A stretch of 64,000 nt of DNA, taken from contig JANJXV010000193.1 in assembly GCA_024803745.1 (NCBI GenBank), positions 1,054,001-1,118,000 on the forward strand. Direction: 5' to 3'. Shown here in pieces: positions 33,970 through 47,112 of this stretch. The notes beneath the pieces are model-generated. The model saw nothing but the letters and a program-made list of their open reading frames with translations. It ran no database searches and was not told the origin of the DNA. Position numbers and translations under genes: made by a program. Source of the stretch: Megascapheus bottae (taxonomy: Eukaryota > Chordata > Mammalia > Rodentia > Geomyidae). Within the stretch, counting starts at the first letter, position 1, and the number at the start of each line of letters is the position of its first letter.

Positions 33970-35060
33970 ACAACATGTATGCTCATACACATTGCTTCTG
34001 ATCCAAACACTCATTGTTCTATTTAACTAACAAGATGTGAGGAACGATGATTGACTGTAATTTACTAGATGGGATTCTAGTGAGTATATATTTCCACTTC
34101 CACTCTGAAGCCAGGGAAATGTTTCTGGTACATGTTTCAACTATCTCCCAAAGAGGAAATAATATGTGAGTACGTTTGGTAGTATTTCAGATAGGAGATG
34201 GACTTTGGTGTTTGGAACCTGTTGGGCAGAGTGTATCAGCTGGGCTGTGATAACAGAGATGATGTTACAGACAGTAATATCTTCATCCCAGAGAGACTTA
34301 ATCCAGATCCTTGGATTTCAGGCCTTGAGTAGACAGAATTACAAGTTTGAGCTGCCACCACCACCTGGTTCATTTTGGAAACCTTAATTGCTTCTCATTT
34401 GTTCCTTTCCTATTTTGGAAGATTGATCTAAGCTGGCTGATTGTGCATCACAATGAAGTGATTGGCCTCAGGAATTGCAAATATTTGTTTCATCAGCACG
34501 GAATGAATGAAGTTGATCTAAACCCAATAGTATTTTCCTTCTGATAAATAGGGAACTTACTTATATCATTTTTCCTTGCCTTTGCTTTCCCAAAGCAAGC
34601 AACATGTTTCTTAAAAACTATACTTCATGAGAATATTATAATTAGAAGCTATCTTCTGCACACTTCACAATAGTCCTTGCATTTATAAACTTATATTACA
34701 ATATTAGGTAGAAGAATGGTGACTGTTAGTTTCATAACTACTTCATATGTTTTACTCTTTAAGGCTCATTAAGTCAAGAAGGGATTAAATACATTTATAT
34801 AATAGTAGAACATAGCTCCTGCTGATTTGATGTGTGTGCAAATGATACACAGATTTATTAGGATTACTCAAAAGTTTTCTTCAAATTTTCAGTAGTAGAC
34901 TGCTATGCTAACTGGTAGGTGATAGTAATGATGCTGAAATTCTATGAATCAGCTATGAAGCAGAATTTCAGGGGAGAGTATTTGCTAGGGACTTAATTTC
35001 TAAGACGCATATCAAGAATATTGAACTATAACACCAAATGATGGAGGACTCAGCGTCACA
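33970..35060. other. Repeat-poor unique sequence
   Basis: About 1.1 kb without SINE or L1. Short frames (plus 34,166-34,387) have no motif. Seen once in this window. Confidence 0.45.
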
Positions 35061-35064
35061 TATT

Positions 35065-35285
35065 GTTGTTTTATGCAAGTCCTGGGACTTGAACCCAGGG
35101 CCTGGGAACTGTCCTTAAAAGTTTTTTTTTGCTTCAGGCTAGTGTTCTACCACTTTATCCACAGCTCCACTTCCAGATTTTTGGTAATGAACTGTAAATC
35201 AGAATATCATGCAATGTGTTTGGGCTGGATTCAAACCTGATTCTGTGTAGATAGGATTCCAAGTGTGAGCGCACAGAGCATGGCT
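35065..35285 (-). mobile_element. B1-like/Geo SINE
   Basis: CCTGGGACTTGAACCCAGGGC then a decayed B1-like half. Confidence 0.76.
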
Positions 35286-35289
35286 AGTA

Positions 35290-35527
35290 TCATTCATCAT
35301 TCAAGTCATGGGACTGCAATTCTGCACCTGGGTCTGGTCACTGAGCTTTTCAGCTCAAGACTACTGCCCTATCCCTTGAGCCATAGGGCCACTTCTGGGT
35401 TTCTGGTGGTTAATTGGAGATAAGAGTCACATGGACTTCAGTGCCCAGGCTGACTTTGAACTGCTATCCTTGGATCCCAGCCTCTTGAGTAGCTACATTT
35501 ACAAGTGTGAGCCACCATACCCGGCTA
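35290..35527 (-). mobile_element. B1-like/Geo SINE
   Basis: Well preserved: GGTTTCTGGTGGTTAATTGG, CAGCCTCTTGAGTAGCTAC, GTGAGCCACCATACCCGGC. Confidence 0.87.
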
Positions 35528-35730
35528 AATTATTTTTTAAGTTAATTTATTTTGTTAAGTCAATATATAGTTGGCATACGGTTACATAAGTAATGAACAC
35601 ATTTCTTAAGAAAATTGTTATCCCCTTCCTCATTTTTCTCTGTTTTCCTACCCTCAGCCCCCTCTCCACCCAGATTGTTCAGTTCATTTCCGTTTAGTGT
35701 CTTCCAAGTATCACTGTTCAATTGGTTCAC
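35528..35730 (-). mobile_element. Possible very old L1 3' UTR piece
   Basis: Words GGTTACATAAGTAATGAACAC followed by a pyrimidine-rich CCCTTCC...CCCCTCTCC block. Shared with 3,130-3,240. Confidence 0.4.
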
Positions 35731-35959
35731 CCTTTTTCCTTTGTTTTTTTTTTTACCATTTTATTATACCCTCTCCATTCCCCAAATCACATAAACCTAT
35801 GTACAAGACACAGGGTACCCGAATTCAACACAGTGACTACAGAGAATAAAACTAAAGGGAAAAAGAAGAAAAGAGGTAAAAAGCAAAGAAAATGAAAGAA
35901 CATCATACAGTACCTTAGAAGCAACAACACTGAAAAAACAAAACATAAAACCTTGGGCT

Positions 35960-36105
35960 GAAAATGAAGCTTGCCTAGCATGTATGAAACCCTGGATTCC
36001 ATTCCTCAGCACCACATAAACAAAAAACTGGAAGTGCCACTGTGACTCAGCTGGTAGATTTCTAACGTTCAGCACAGAGTGTCTCCAAGTGACAAAAATC
36101 TGTCA
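35960..36105 (+). mobile_element. IDL-Geo SINE, 5'-truncated
   Basis: GCTTGCCTAGCATGTATGAAA then GGAAGTGCCACTGTGACTC. Confidence 0.75.
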
Positions 36106-36182
36106 CATTTAAGTCAGTCTTCAAAACTTTGCTAGGAACCAGTTATGTGATTTGGAATAAAGTCCAGTTTTCAAAAAATCAC

Positions 36183-36420
36183 TAGCCAGGCGCTGGAGGG
36201 TCATAATTGTCATTCTACTAGCCAGGGAGAAGGTGATTCAAAGCCTTTGCAAGCATAAAAAATGAAAACAAAAAAAACTGTAAGATTCTACTCTCCACTT
36301 ATCCACCCAAAAACTAAGTGGAGTTGTGGCTAAAACTGGTACAGCATTAGCCTTGAGGAAAAAGAACTAAGAGACCTTGCCCTGGTCCAAAGTTCAACCT
36401 CCCCACCAAGAAACAAAAAA
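36183..36420 (+). mobile_element. B1-like/Geo SINE
   Basis: GCCAGGCGCTGGAGGGTCAT to CCCCACCAAGAAAC and an A tail. Confidence 0.72.
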
Positions 36421-36814
36421 AAAAGGAGTCCAGATACCTTAGTTTAAAAAGTATATCTGGATATCTTAGTAGATTTTTCTGATCTTTCCTCATTCATCTG
36501 ATGGAACCACATAATCTTGATCCTGATCTGACTAAGAGCCTGCATTGTGCTTAATAAATTCATTCCACATATTCCAGTAGAATCTGGACAGCTAACAGCC
36601 ACTTACCAATGCTTTATTCTACGTTTAGGCCAGTATGTCTTCATACCATCTACACAGTCAGCTATATCATCTTTCCAGAAGTATCATTGAGTGTAGAACA
36701 CTCAGAACTAAAATAATTGCATAAAGATGTAATAAAAACCCTTGATTCATTAAGAAAATTTCTGTACCACTTAGAGCAAGTACATTAGTGGTATTTACCT
36801 CTAGCCTCTTTTTT
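36421..36814. other. Unique sequence, nothing recognised
   Basis: AT-rich, no open frame with motif. Confidence 0.45.
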
Positions 36815-37235
36815 AAAAAATTTATTAACATTGAATTTTACATCATATTTCAAATGTCATGTTTAACCAACAAGTATTCAAGAAGGGAATCGCTATACAA
36901 TCACTGGCACATAGATTTTAGAATATAGTAAAAATTAAGCTGAGTCTTTGTATGTCATAGATACAGATTAATCTATAATAAAACACATGTCTATAGAGTG
37001 TATAGTCTATCCTAGATTTTTATGTCTATGTAGTTATGTTTATATCTCCAAAATTATGTCCAGAACTTTGGGTATCAACTATTCAATCATCGCTCTACTA
37101 CTGTTTGAAACTAATATCCATATATTAAGGATATCATGTACCTTTTGTTCCTTGGTCTTGACTTATCTCACTCAACAGGATTCACTCTAATTTCATCCAC
37201 TACCCCAAAAATGCCATTATTATTTTTTTCTGTGC
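36815..37235 (-). mobile_element. Old L1 3' end fragment
   Basis: AT-rich 3' UTR-like sequence leading into L1 ORF2 end words (CTCACTCAACAGGATTCACT matches GGCTTACTTCACTTAATATG of the younger elements). More diverged than the other copies. Confidence 0.5.
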
Positions 37236-37885
37236 AGATCTTCTTTTTATGTATTTATATTTATTGTAATTTATAGAAGGGTTACATTATATTCACCAGA
37301 TAGAAGGTGCATTACTTCTCAAACTTTGATACCCCATGTAATGATATGGTCCCCATTTCCCTTCCCCTACCCCCATTCATGTTCATTTCTCCCCTTCCCT
37401 ATCCAATTTCAAATAACCAATTAGGCACATATGAAATATATCAGAAAACAAGGTGAAATATTGTAACAATATGATATAACCAAGGGATAGCAAAAGAGAT
37501 AAGAGATCACATAGTTCATTAAGGACAACAATCACTCATTATATGAGTTTTGTTTCTTTATCTTGGAGGTCCTTACATTTAGTGTCATACTATTTGTCAC
37601 GATGTCTCTAGATTTTGTTCTATTGTAAATCTCTGGTAGCAGAGCCCAAGGTTTCTACTGAATTTGACAAATGAGGGAGACTCTTGGGCCTATGTTCCTT
37701 TGAGTTTGGCTTACTTCAGTTAATATGATTTTTTTCCTTTTCATCCACTTCCCCGAGAATGCCATTATTTTATCTTGTCGGTTGGCTATATATCATTCCA
37801 TTGTGTGTGTGTGTGTGTGTGTGTGCGTGTGCGTGTATCACATTTTTTGTAGTAGGGCATCTGGTTGTTTCCATCATCCAACCTC
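37236..37885 (-). mobile_element. L1 3' end fragment with (GT)n
   Basis: 3' UTR from 37,236 (Y-rich block 37,350-37,400) and ORF2 end to 37,885, interrupted by a (GT)n/GC tract at 37,803-37,838 in place of part of the ORF2 coding end. Confidence 0.75.
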
Positions 37886-39050
37886 ATTTTCTACAGATAT
37901 TTTTATAGTCTCTTTTTTATTTTCAGGGTAATGTATAGAGGGGTTACGATTACATTTACAGGTAGTGGACTGCATTACTTCTCACACATTTATTCCACTC
38001 CACATGTTTTTGTCCCCAGTTCCCTCTCCCCTCCCCTTCCCAATCATCTTGCTTCCCCCCTTCCCTTTCCTATTTGACATAAACAAATAAACATATATAC
38101 AATATGCCAGGGAAAAATCAGATACAGTAACAATCTGACATTAACCAAAGGGCAAAATAAGAGATGAGAAATAACATAGTAGATTAAGGACAAAAATCAC
38201 ACAAGATTAAGAGCAACGATGACACAAGATATAGCTCTTGTTCCCATATCCTAGAGATCCTTTCATTTAGCCTCATCCTATATGACCTTATATACCTAGG
38301 TTTTTGAGTTATTGTAATCCTCTGCTAGGAGAGTCCTAGATGTGAACTAATTATTACAAATGAGGAAAACCATTGAGCTTATGTTTCTTTGGGTCTGGCT
38401 GCTTCACTTAATATGAATTTTTCCAAGTCTTTCCATTTCCTTACAAATGGGGCGATGTCATTCCTTCTGATGGCAGCATAGCATTCCATTGTGTATAAGT
38501 ACCACATCTTCTTGATTCAGTCATCTACTGAGTGGCATCTGGGTTGGTTTCATATCTTTGCTATGGTAAATAGTGCTGCAATGAGCATCATTGTGGTAGT
38601 GGCTTTAGTATGTCCTTTTTTCTGGACAATTGGGTAGATGCCAAGTAGTGGATTTGCTGGATCATAGGGGAGCTCTATGTTCAGTCTTTTGAGGAACCAC
38701 CACACTGCTTTCCCTAGTGGTTGAACGAGTTTACACTCGCACCAACAGTGTAGGTGTGATCCCACCTGGTCACTTCCCCACCAGTATCTCTTATTAGATT
38801 TTTTGATAATGGCCATTCTGACTGGAGTCAGGTGGAATCTCAAAGTTGTTTTGATTTTCATTTCCCTTATTGCTAGAGATATGGAGCATTTCTTCATGTG
38901 TCTAAAGCCCATTTTAATTTTTTCTTCAGAGAATACTCTTTTAAGTCTTTAGCCCACCTTTTAATAGGATGGTTGTTTCTTTGAAGATTTGTTTGGGAGA
39001 GATTCATTTTTTTCAGCTATAGATATATTTTAGATAACCACATATATTTT
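37886..39050 (-). mobile_element. Old L1 3' UTR and ORF2 C-terminus
   Basis: The 3' UTR is at 37,920-38,400. The ORF2 C-terminal frame is open at 38,550-38,912 with [17 protein letters not shown] and ELPYDPANPLLGIYP. The Cys-rich motif is degraded (WGSDQVGSHLHCWCEC). It ends about 35 bp before copy B starts. Confidence 0.85.
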
Positions 39051-39077
39051 TGTAGAAAAAAGAATGGAAGCCATCAT

Positions 39078-40932
39078 GCTGGCTCACAACTTAATTTCAG
39101 CTACTTAGGAGGCTCAGGGCTTAGGATCACAGGTCAAAGCCAACCAGGGCCCTACAGTGTGTGAGATCAAACTCTGTGAACATACAATGACTGTAAGAGG
39201 AATCTCACTGCCTGGGAATGTAGCCTAATGGTAGAGTGCTCACCTAGAATGCATGAAGACCTAGGTTCTATTCACCGGTACCGCATATTCAGAAAAAAGC
39301 TAGAAGTGGCGCTGTGTTTCAAGAGGCAGAGCACTCACCTTGGGCAAGCGAGTCCAATGAAAATGTCTAGGCCCTGAGTCCAAGCCCTAGGACTGGCAAA
39401 AACAAAAAAAGAGCAATCTTACTTAAGTAACAAGGAATGTACCCTATATTTATACAGACTGAAAAATTCATTAAGAAATTAGAAAATATGTATAAAGTGC
39501 ATAATTTCTTTTGTGTGTTGGCACTGGGTCTTCAACTGAGTGCTTCAGCTCTATCCCTGACCTTTTCTGCTCAAGGCTAGCACTGTACCAATGCAGCCCC
39601 AAATCAACTATCTTCAATTGAGATATAAGCGATGAATATTTCAGGGTGCTTCATGAAAAACATTTTTATAAATTGAAACTTTCAACACAGTCTTATTTTA
39701 GTATGAATGTTGAGATGGGAAGAGACAGAAAAAGTGAAATGTTTCCTGATCCCCATAGGGAAGAGACTCAGCAGAACCACTGTGGTCTGCAGGCTTCTTT
39801 GTGAGTTTTGTTTGCAAGTTTGATTTTTGTCAATTGTGGGGCTTGAACTCTGGGCCTGGGCACTGTCCCTGAGCTCTTCAGCTCAAGGCTAGTGCTTTAA
39901 TCTGTGAGCCACAGTGCCACTTCTGGTTTTTCTGGCAGTTAACTGGGTACTTTGGCTGGCTTTAAACTTTGATTCTCAGATCTTAGCCTCCTGAGTAGCT
40001 AAGATTATAGGTGTGAGGTACCATCACCAGGCTGCTGCTCTGTTACTATGCAGGTTCTGGATCAAGAACTTCAAGTTCTTACTTCAATTTTTTCTTCTCT
40101 TGCCTGATACTCTGCCATTTCAACGAAGCCCCAGTTCCTGGTCTTTGTTGGTTAATGAGAGATATTATGATTTTCTAATATTCAGAGCAATGATTATAAA
40201 ACCCAGCATTTTACTTACTTGAATAAATTAAGAGACAGGACCTAGTGAGATGGAAAACAAAATTTTTTTTCAAGTTGCTATCCTGTTCTAATGCATAAGT
40301 CTGGCTATTTTGCTTACACACAAATATGTATTTTACCAATTTCTACTCTATTTTTGCTTAGCTTACATCCACCACTGCCATTTCATAGATTTTGTTGTTG
40401 TTGTTTGCGGTGCTTGAACTCTGTGCCTGGGCTGTTCCTCAGATCTTCAGTTCAATGCCAGTGCTCTACTACTTTTGATTTGGCCAGTCCTGGCCTTGAA
40501 CTCAGGGACTGAGCACTGTCCTTATATTTTCTCAAGGCTAGGGCTCTACCACTTCAGCCTCAGCACCACTTCCAGCATTTTTCTATGTATGTGATATTGA
40601 GGAATTGAACCCAGGTCTTCGTGCATGCTATGCAAGCACTCTACCACTAGGCCAAACTCCCAGCACAAAATTATTCATCATTACTATTAGCTATCTTCTT
40701 TTTTTTTATTATTGATTCGTCATGTTGCTTGGACTTTGGGCCTGGACTGTCCCTGACCTCTTCAGCTCAAGGCTAGCGCTCTTCCTCTACAGCTCCATTT
40801 TTGGTTTCTGGTAGTTAATTGGTGATGTAAGTCTCACAAACATATGTGTCCAGGCTGGCTTTGGGCTTTGAACCAAGATCCTCCAATCTCAGCCTCCATA
40901 GTAGGTAGAATTACATGCTTCAGCCAGCAGTG
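39078..40932. mobile_element. Copy B SINE group 1
   Basis: Counterparts of the copy A SINEs at 1-1,852: B1-like 39,078-39,195 (+), IDL-Geo 39,211-39,412 (+), Geo 39,515-39,610 (-), composite 39,828-40,038 (-), IDL-Geo pair 40,397-40,670 (-), composite 40,718-40,932 (-). Confidence 0.82.
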
Positions 40933-40945
40933 CCTGACTGTTTGA

Positions 40946-41039
40946 TGTCTCTGTCTCTGTCTCTCTGTCTGTCTGTCTCTGTCTGTCTGCCTGTCTGTCT
41001 CTCTGGCTCTCTGTCTCTCTCTCTCTGTCTCTGTCTCTC

Positions 41040-41120
<81 letters not shown>

Positions 41121-41144
41121 CTCTCTCTCTCTCTCTGTCTCTCT
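40946..41144. repeat. (TCTG/TC)n microsatellite, copy B
   Basis: Counterpart of 1,865-2,073 with more TCTG units at its left end and a shorter total. Confidence 0.97.
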
Positions 41145-41150
41145 TTTGGT

Positions 41151-42912
41151 TGTAAGACTTTAATTGTGCACCTGGGCAGTGTCCCTGGGCTCTTCAGCTC
41201 AAGGCTACAACCTTAAACACCTTGAGCCACAGTGTCACTTCTGGTTTTCTGGTGCTTAAGTGGAAGAAACAGTTTCATGCACTTTAGTGTCTGGCCTGGC
41301 TTTGAACTGTGATCCTCAGAACCCAACCTTCTGAGATCATTTCCAGCTTTTTTTTGGTGTAAGTGGTACAGAGTAATTGAACACAGGGCTTTGTGCATAC
41401 TAGGCAAGCAAACTACCACTAGTGTGCACTCCAGCCTTAGATAAGGGCTTTCTTTTTCTTTTTCTTTTTTTCACTCATGGGGCTTGAACTCTGGGCCTGG
41501 ATGTTTACCTTAAGCTCTTCAGCTCAAGGCAAGAGCTCTACCACTTGAGGCACATTGTCATTTTGAATTTTCTGGATTATTTGGAAATAAGATTCTCACA
41601 GATTTTTATGCCTGGGCCGTCTTTGAACCTCGATCCTCCAGGGTAGCTAGGATTACCAGGGTGAGCCACCAGTCACGGGCATTAAATTATTATTTTTTGC
41701 ATGTCCTATGGCTTCAACTCATGGCCAGAGCACTGTCCTAGGGCTTGCTCAAGGATAGCACTTTACTTCAGCCAGCCAACTCCCGGTCCAAATAGGCCAC
41801 TCTTGAAGCTAGAATTACAGAGATCGGCCATAATACTGGCATGTTGTTATCTAAGTATATAATTTTTCTTCTATTTTTGATGGCTTTTCCTTAGTGTACA
41901 TATTTCCTACATATTTTATGGAAAACTTCCTTCCCACTGGGGCCATAAGTTAAGCCTAGTGGAAGCGTTCTTGCCGAGCATGAATGAAGACCCAAGTTCA
42001 ATTCCTCAGCACAACATTGATAAAAAAAGATAAAAGTGGTGCTGTGGCACATGTGATAGAACTTGCGCCTTAAGAATAAACAAAAACAAAAACAAGGATC
42101 GTGCTCAGGTCCTGAGTCTAAGCCCAGTACTGGCAAAAAAAAATTCTGCCCAAAGTAGACATTTAAACTTATTGTACTTTTCAAAAAATTTGTTGTTCAA
42201 GGTGATATACAAAGAGATTGCTGTTACATATGTAATGAGTACATTTCTTGTAAACACTGTTACCCCCTCCCCCATTTTCTCTTTCCTTTCCCCCCAAGTC
42301 ATAAATTTCATTTACAACAAATATATATGTATTTTCATTCCTGAAAAAAATAGTTTAAAATGTGTTCAAATAAATGATGTAGGTTGATATATTTATCAAA
42401 ATGGATTACTTGAACTCTAAAATAAACATTCTAAGTAATTTTTCTCATAAAATTGTAGTAATGCTATAAAACTAATATAAAAGGAATTTTAGTTATTAAT
42501 TTCTTATATTTTACCTTTAACATTATTACACTAAGCATACTGTTTATGGTATTAATACAGACAGCATGAAATATGATTATGTAAAAAAATTAAATGATTA
42601 AAAATAGTAAGGTTGGGGGCCAGTAGTTTGGCTTGGTGGCACACACCCTGGACTGGCAAAAAAGAAGTAGGGTTAGATAAATCAGATTTATTTCCAAATG
42701 TGTGGAAAATGGTATGATTTCTTGTTTTGCTAGTTCTGGGGCTTGAACTGAGGGACCAGGAACTGTCCTTGGCCACATTTGTTCAAGGGTGGCACTCTTA
42801 CACCTGAGCAACAGTGCCCCATCTGCTTTTTCTGTGTATGCAGTGTCGAGGAATTGAATCAAGGTCTTCTTGTATAGAAGGCGAGCACTCTACAACTAGG
42901 CAACATTAAAAG
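41151..42912. mobile_element. Copy B SINE group 2
   Basis: Counterparts of 2,078-3,845: 41,151-41,438 (-), 41,472-41,792 (-), IDL-Geo 41,938-42,140 (+), IDL-Geo 42,722-42,912 (-). AT-rich unique sequence lies at 42,306-42,610. Confidence 0.78.
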
Positions 42913-43369
42913 CCAAAGTAGATTTTTGATGCTATTGTGGAGTTTTAATTTTCTTAAATATTTGTACAAAGCACAATGGATATATAAACAGACTTGAACT
43001 CACAGAACAGAGTCCCACATAATATTACAGTTACTCTGGCACTTCTCCCGATTGACAAAACACATTTCCAGGCATCTGCTCTGTCCTTCAGCTTTGGTAG
43101 CTGACTTGTCTTTCCATGGAGGCCTGGCCTGGATTCCTGGTGATTCCATGCATTTCATAGTTCCCTGTATATCCAGTAAGGTTGTCTTCTATGGGACCAG
43201 ACCTGTCTGGTTTTTGGCCCACCCAGGACCTATGTGTCTGAGGTCTCACATTATAAGTGGAAAATAAAACACAGTATAATAAGCACTGAAGAACTGCACA
43301 CCATAATATTAACAATGAGAGTTTAATAGTTAGCAAAGTAAATACAATGAATACTTGACAAGAATCATG

Positions 43370-44040
43370 AGAGAAAGATAAAGAGACATCTTTTTAGGAA
43401 GGGGACAGGGAAGCTCTAAATCCAGACTGGCCTCCAAGTTGCCTTCAGACAGTAATTCTACTTCCGAGTCCTCAGAAGGGTCTCCTTCCTCATGAGAAAC
43501 AGAATGTCCTTCCTGAGTTAAGAGGGGGATGGATTCTGGTTTGTCGAATGGAGATTGAGTCTCTTTTAGTGAGATGGATGGGTCTGGATATTCTGTGAGG
43601 ATGGATTAATTTTCCTCCAATGAATCCAGTATTGAGAGTACACTTGCTGTTTCCCATGGGGACATTTTCCATGAGCCCAGCGTGTGCCCCTTCAGCTTGC
43701 ACAATAAGTGGACTGTTACTCTGACTCAGATGGACTGACTCTGGGTGGAGTGTGAAAGGAAACGGAAGGAAATCTGGCTGCTCTTTTTCTTCCTCCATAG
43801 TATCTGCAGGTTCAACTGTGTCACACATGGGGTTCAGAGCAAAAGATATATCCATAGGACTCTAAACCTGTTTGGTAATTTCTACAGAAGGCCCATGCTT
43901 TCTGGAGTGCATCAGTCACCAGCTCCATTGGTGGGTTTTTCATCCGGAGTTCAGGATAAGCTCTTACACGATGACCCAAACGTAAGAATAGAAATAGGTA
44001 CAGAGTGGACAGAGTGGACTCTGCAAATTGAAGTGTCACT
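43370..44040 (-). pseudogene. Coding-like relic of unknown family, copy B
   Basis: This is the counterpart of 4,295-4,990. The acidic frame with PADTMEEEKEQPDF and EEGDPSEDSEVELLSEG persists, but one Glu codon has become a stop (EEN then TAA near 43,609). A 20-bp stretch present in copy A near 4,840 is absent here. Substitutions between the copies do not obviously favour silent sites, so there is no sign of recent selection. Confidence 0.33.
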
Positions 44041-44762
44041 CAACTTCCATGAGGATCTAATGGAGGAACCTGTAGAACTGGAGTTTGGACTTAACACTGA
44101 GGAGGTGTAGGGTCTTTCTAATGAGTGCTTATTCCCGAGTCCTTTCAGAGGACAGACATTACCTGGCTGACACCACCCATAAAGGGCATTTTGCCAAGCT
44201 CTGTAGAAGTAAGGGCCAACCAATATCTAGACCACATGGGCTTCCTACTCACAGGTTCTGAGGCACCCACACCAGGACTTCTACTTTTTCTTGGTCTTAC
44301 TGGTCGCATATTCCTCCAGCTGGTCAAAAAGTTTGTGTTTAGAAGAGCAGGTCCAAAGCCGACATGTGGAGCCTCATGTAGAGCTTGAGTTGTGTCAGGG
44401 TGTGGCAGTTCTTGAACTCGTAGAAATCACTCGGGTAGAAGTCCATTCACATCGTATAGATGGAACACATGATGCTGTGGGCACATTCGGTACAAGGAAA
44501 GTGAGAGCCTTCTCTCTCCATCCTGAGCCTTTTACCAAAGCCCCTTTCTTGCAGGATTCTAATGCTGTGGCTGTCCTGCAGAGATGTGCACTTATGTGCT
44601 GGGAGGGGGCTAAGAGACACTCGAGAACAGGATGACTTTTACACCCCACTTCCAGAAGCTTCTGAGAGAGGCCTCTATGCATCTGTCCAAAGTAAACGCA
44701 CCTTAAATTAACTAAGTAAATGCTCTAAATAAATCAATAAGTGAATGCTCTAAATAAAGAAC

Positions 44763-44981
44763 TAAATGCTCATTCCTCTAATCTTAGCCACCCAGCAGGC
44801 TGAGCTCTGAAGATCACAGTGGAAAGCCAGTCTAGTCAGTAAAAGTCTAAAGGCACTTGTCTTCAATTAGGCAGCAAAAAGCCAGAACTTGACCTATGAC
44901 TCAAATGGTACAGTGCTAATTTTTGAACACCAAACGGATGGCATTTAGACCTGGGTTCAGGTTCAAGTGGCAGCACTGGAC
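44763..44981 (+). mobile_element. B1-like/Geo SINE, copy B
   Basis: Counterpart of 5,712-5,930. Confidence 0.65.
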
Positions 44982-45748
44982 CACACACCAAAATGTAAAT
45001 GCTTTCAGGTTCTAACAGGCAAAGCTATCACAATCCCTCCCTGATGGCTCAAAAGTGATTCAGCCCCCAGCTTTTCCTCTGACTCCAGTATTTCACAGGC
45101 CTCCACCATTAGTACTGACACCTCATTTCTTACTGGGAAATGGGATTTCCTAGGATGTCACCTAGGTGAGGGCTGCAGTTGGGAGCCACTTACTCATGCC
45201 TGAAATCCAACTTCTCAGTAAGCACACTGTTGAGACTCCAGTAGCTTGTGAGGGAAATGAAATGGCATGGTGTCCCAGTCATAATAAAGTAGTTTGTGCA
45301 CTTGTATCATGCTTAGCTCCCCTGTGAACACCCCAGTGAACCAAACAGGCTCAGAGAGGAGCCAAGTATTCCAAGGCTTGGCCAGGAGTGGTGAGCAAAC
45401 ATGGGTTTGGAGGGGGAACACTCACTTTTTCAAGAGAATTTCCAGCAACTACTACATTGTCCTCCACTATTTGAAATTGTGCAGGAAGTTTCCCACATAA
45501 AAGAGATCACCTCTCTGGTAGGCAGGGATCAGCTTTGTCAGCAGCATCTCCAACAGGCCTTCCTCCAGGATCCATAGGTTACAAGGCTCATTCAGAGTCT
45601 GAGCTGACTTACCATCACACTGTATTGGCAAAACAGTGGATATTTCAAACGTAGGAATGGGACCACACTTCACACTGAGGAATTGGTATAGAGTAGATTG
45701 GAAATGACACACTCTAATCTCAGTATAGTCACTTGAAAGCACACAAGA
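44982..45748. other. No gene recognised, copy B
   Basis: Counterpart of 5,930-6,696. Confidence 0.4.
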
Positions 45749-47112
45749 AGGTTGTAGTTTGTGGGCAGGATGATGGGTTCAAATAGGTTTCCTCTCAATA
45801 TACCTCACCTGAGTTGCCCTGGAGTTTCCTGGCTTTCTTCCTAGAGAAATGCCTGATATACTGGAATTTTGTCTTGGCCCTGATCCAGCATGTACTTCTT
45901 CAAGTGAGACATCCATATCTCTCATGCCTGAGATCCGAGCCTCCTGACCTTTGGCAACAGCACAGCAACATCTTTCTTCCTCCTGAGCCACAGGCCAAGG
46001 GAGCTGACTTGAGCTGGTTGTCACATACAGTGGCTTGGTTACCAGGGTTCCATATTCTGTTCCATTGTGAGGGAGGTAGGGTCACCTTTCAAGGCCCAAT
46101 GACCAAAGCTCCTTGCTCACAGAACACCTCCCCAAAGACATACTGGAGGCTGAATCTCCCTTCCCACCTCACATATGGATGTAGTAAACAGCACACCTTT
46201 TTGTTCAAATCCCAAGTCATTAACTAGGCGTAAGTGCTAGCTTGGTCTCAGGCTCAAGGAGCCTTTCTTAGGTAAGATCCAAACTTAACTGTCACTATTC
46301 CCCTTAGCCTTCACAAGACATTTTGCTTCACAGTGCCTTCTCAGCTTGCATTTTGCCTCTTGCACATTTTTTTGCTAGTCCTGGGACTTGACCTCAGAGC
46401 CTGACCATTGTTCTTAGGCTTTCTTTAGGCTATAGCTGTCCCACCAAGCCACAGCACCACTTCCAGAGTTTTCTATGTATATGGTACTGCAGAATCAAAC
46501 CGGACTCTTTTTGTGTGGTAGCCAAGCACTCTACAAATAGATGAAAGACCCAGGCCATCTTGCACATATTTTTCACTTCAATCTACTAGGACGTTGTTAG
46601 GTTTCTGTATCCTAATCTATTTTTCTTCCTGATGAATATCTGTGCTGTCATCTTTAAAAATGCAAGTGGGAAAATCACAGAAGCATTGGTGACATAAAAA
46701 AGTCTTACAGACATAGATAAGTGTTCATTCTTTGTAGGAGAAAGGATATTTTGATATGCTGATGATGACTATTTATAAATACTTAATCGGGGTTTAGACT
46801 TTGGCCCAGTGGTAGAGTGCTTGCCTAGCATCCATGAAGATCTAGGTTTGAGTCCTTAATATCACACAGATATAAAAATCCATATGGCAATGTGGCTCAA
46901 GTTTCAGAGGGCTAGACTTGGGTAAAGCCAAGAGCAGTGCTCAGGCCCTGAGTTCAAGCCCCAGGAATGGCAGAAAAAACAAAAGAAAAGAAAAGAAAAG
47001 AAATGTGCTTTTTACAAGTTATTCACTCACAGCATTTGCCTCTGAATTCTTCGTTTCTGCATCTTGTGACTTATCCCTTTTCCCTCAATGTAGACAAGAA
47101 AAACAGATTTTA
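45749..47112 (+). repeat. Inverted repeat arm, copy B side
   Basis: This is the direct counterpart of 6,697-8,058 and is inverted relative to 26,790-28,163. The single-copy arm is therefore flanked by opposite-facing partners about 18.7 kb to its left and 17.6 kb to its right. Confidence 0.85.
46368..47002. mobile_element. Copy B SINE group 3
   Basis: IDL-Geo 46,368-46,555 (-) and IDL-Geo 46,790-47,002 (+), counterparts of 7,318 and 7,738. Confidence 0.8.
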
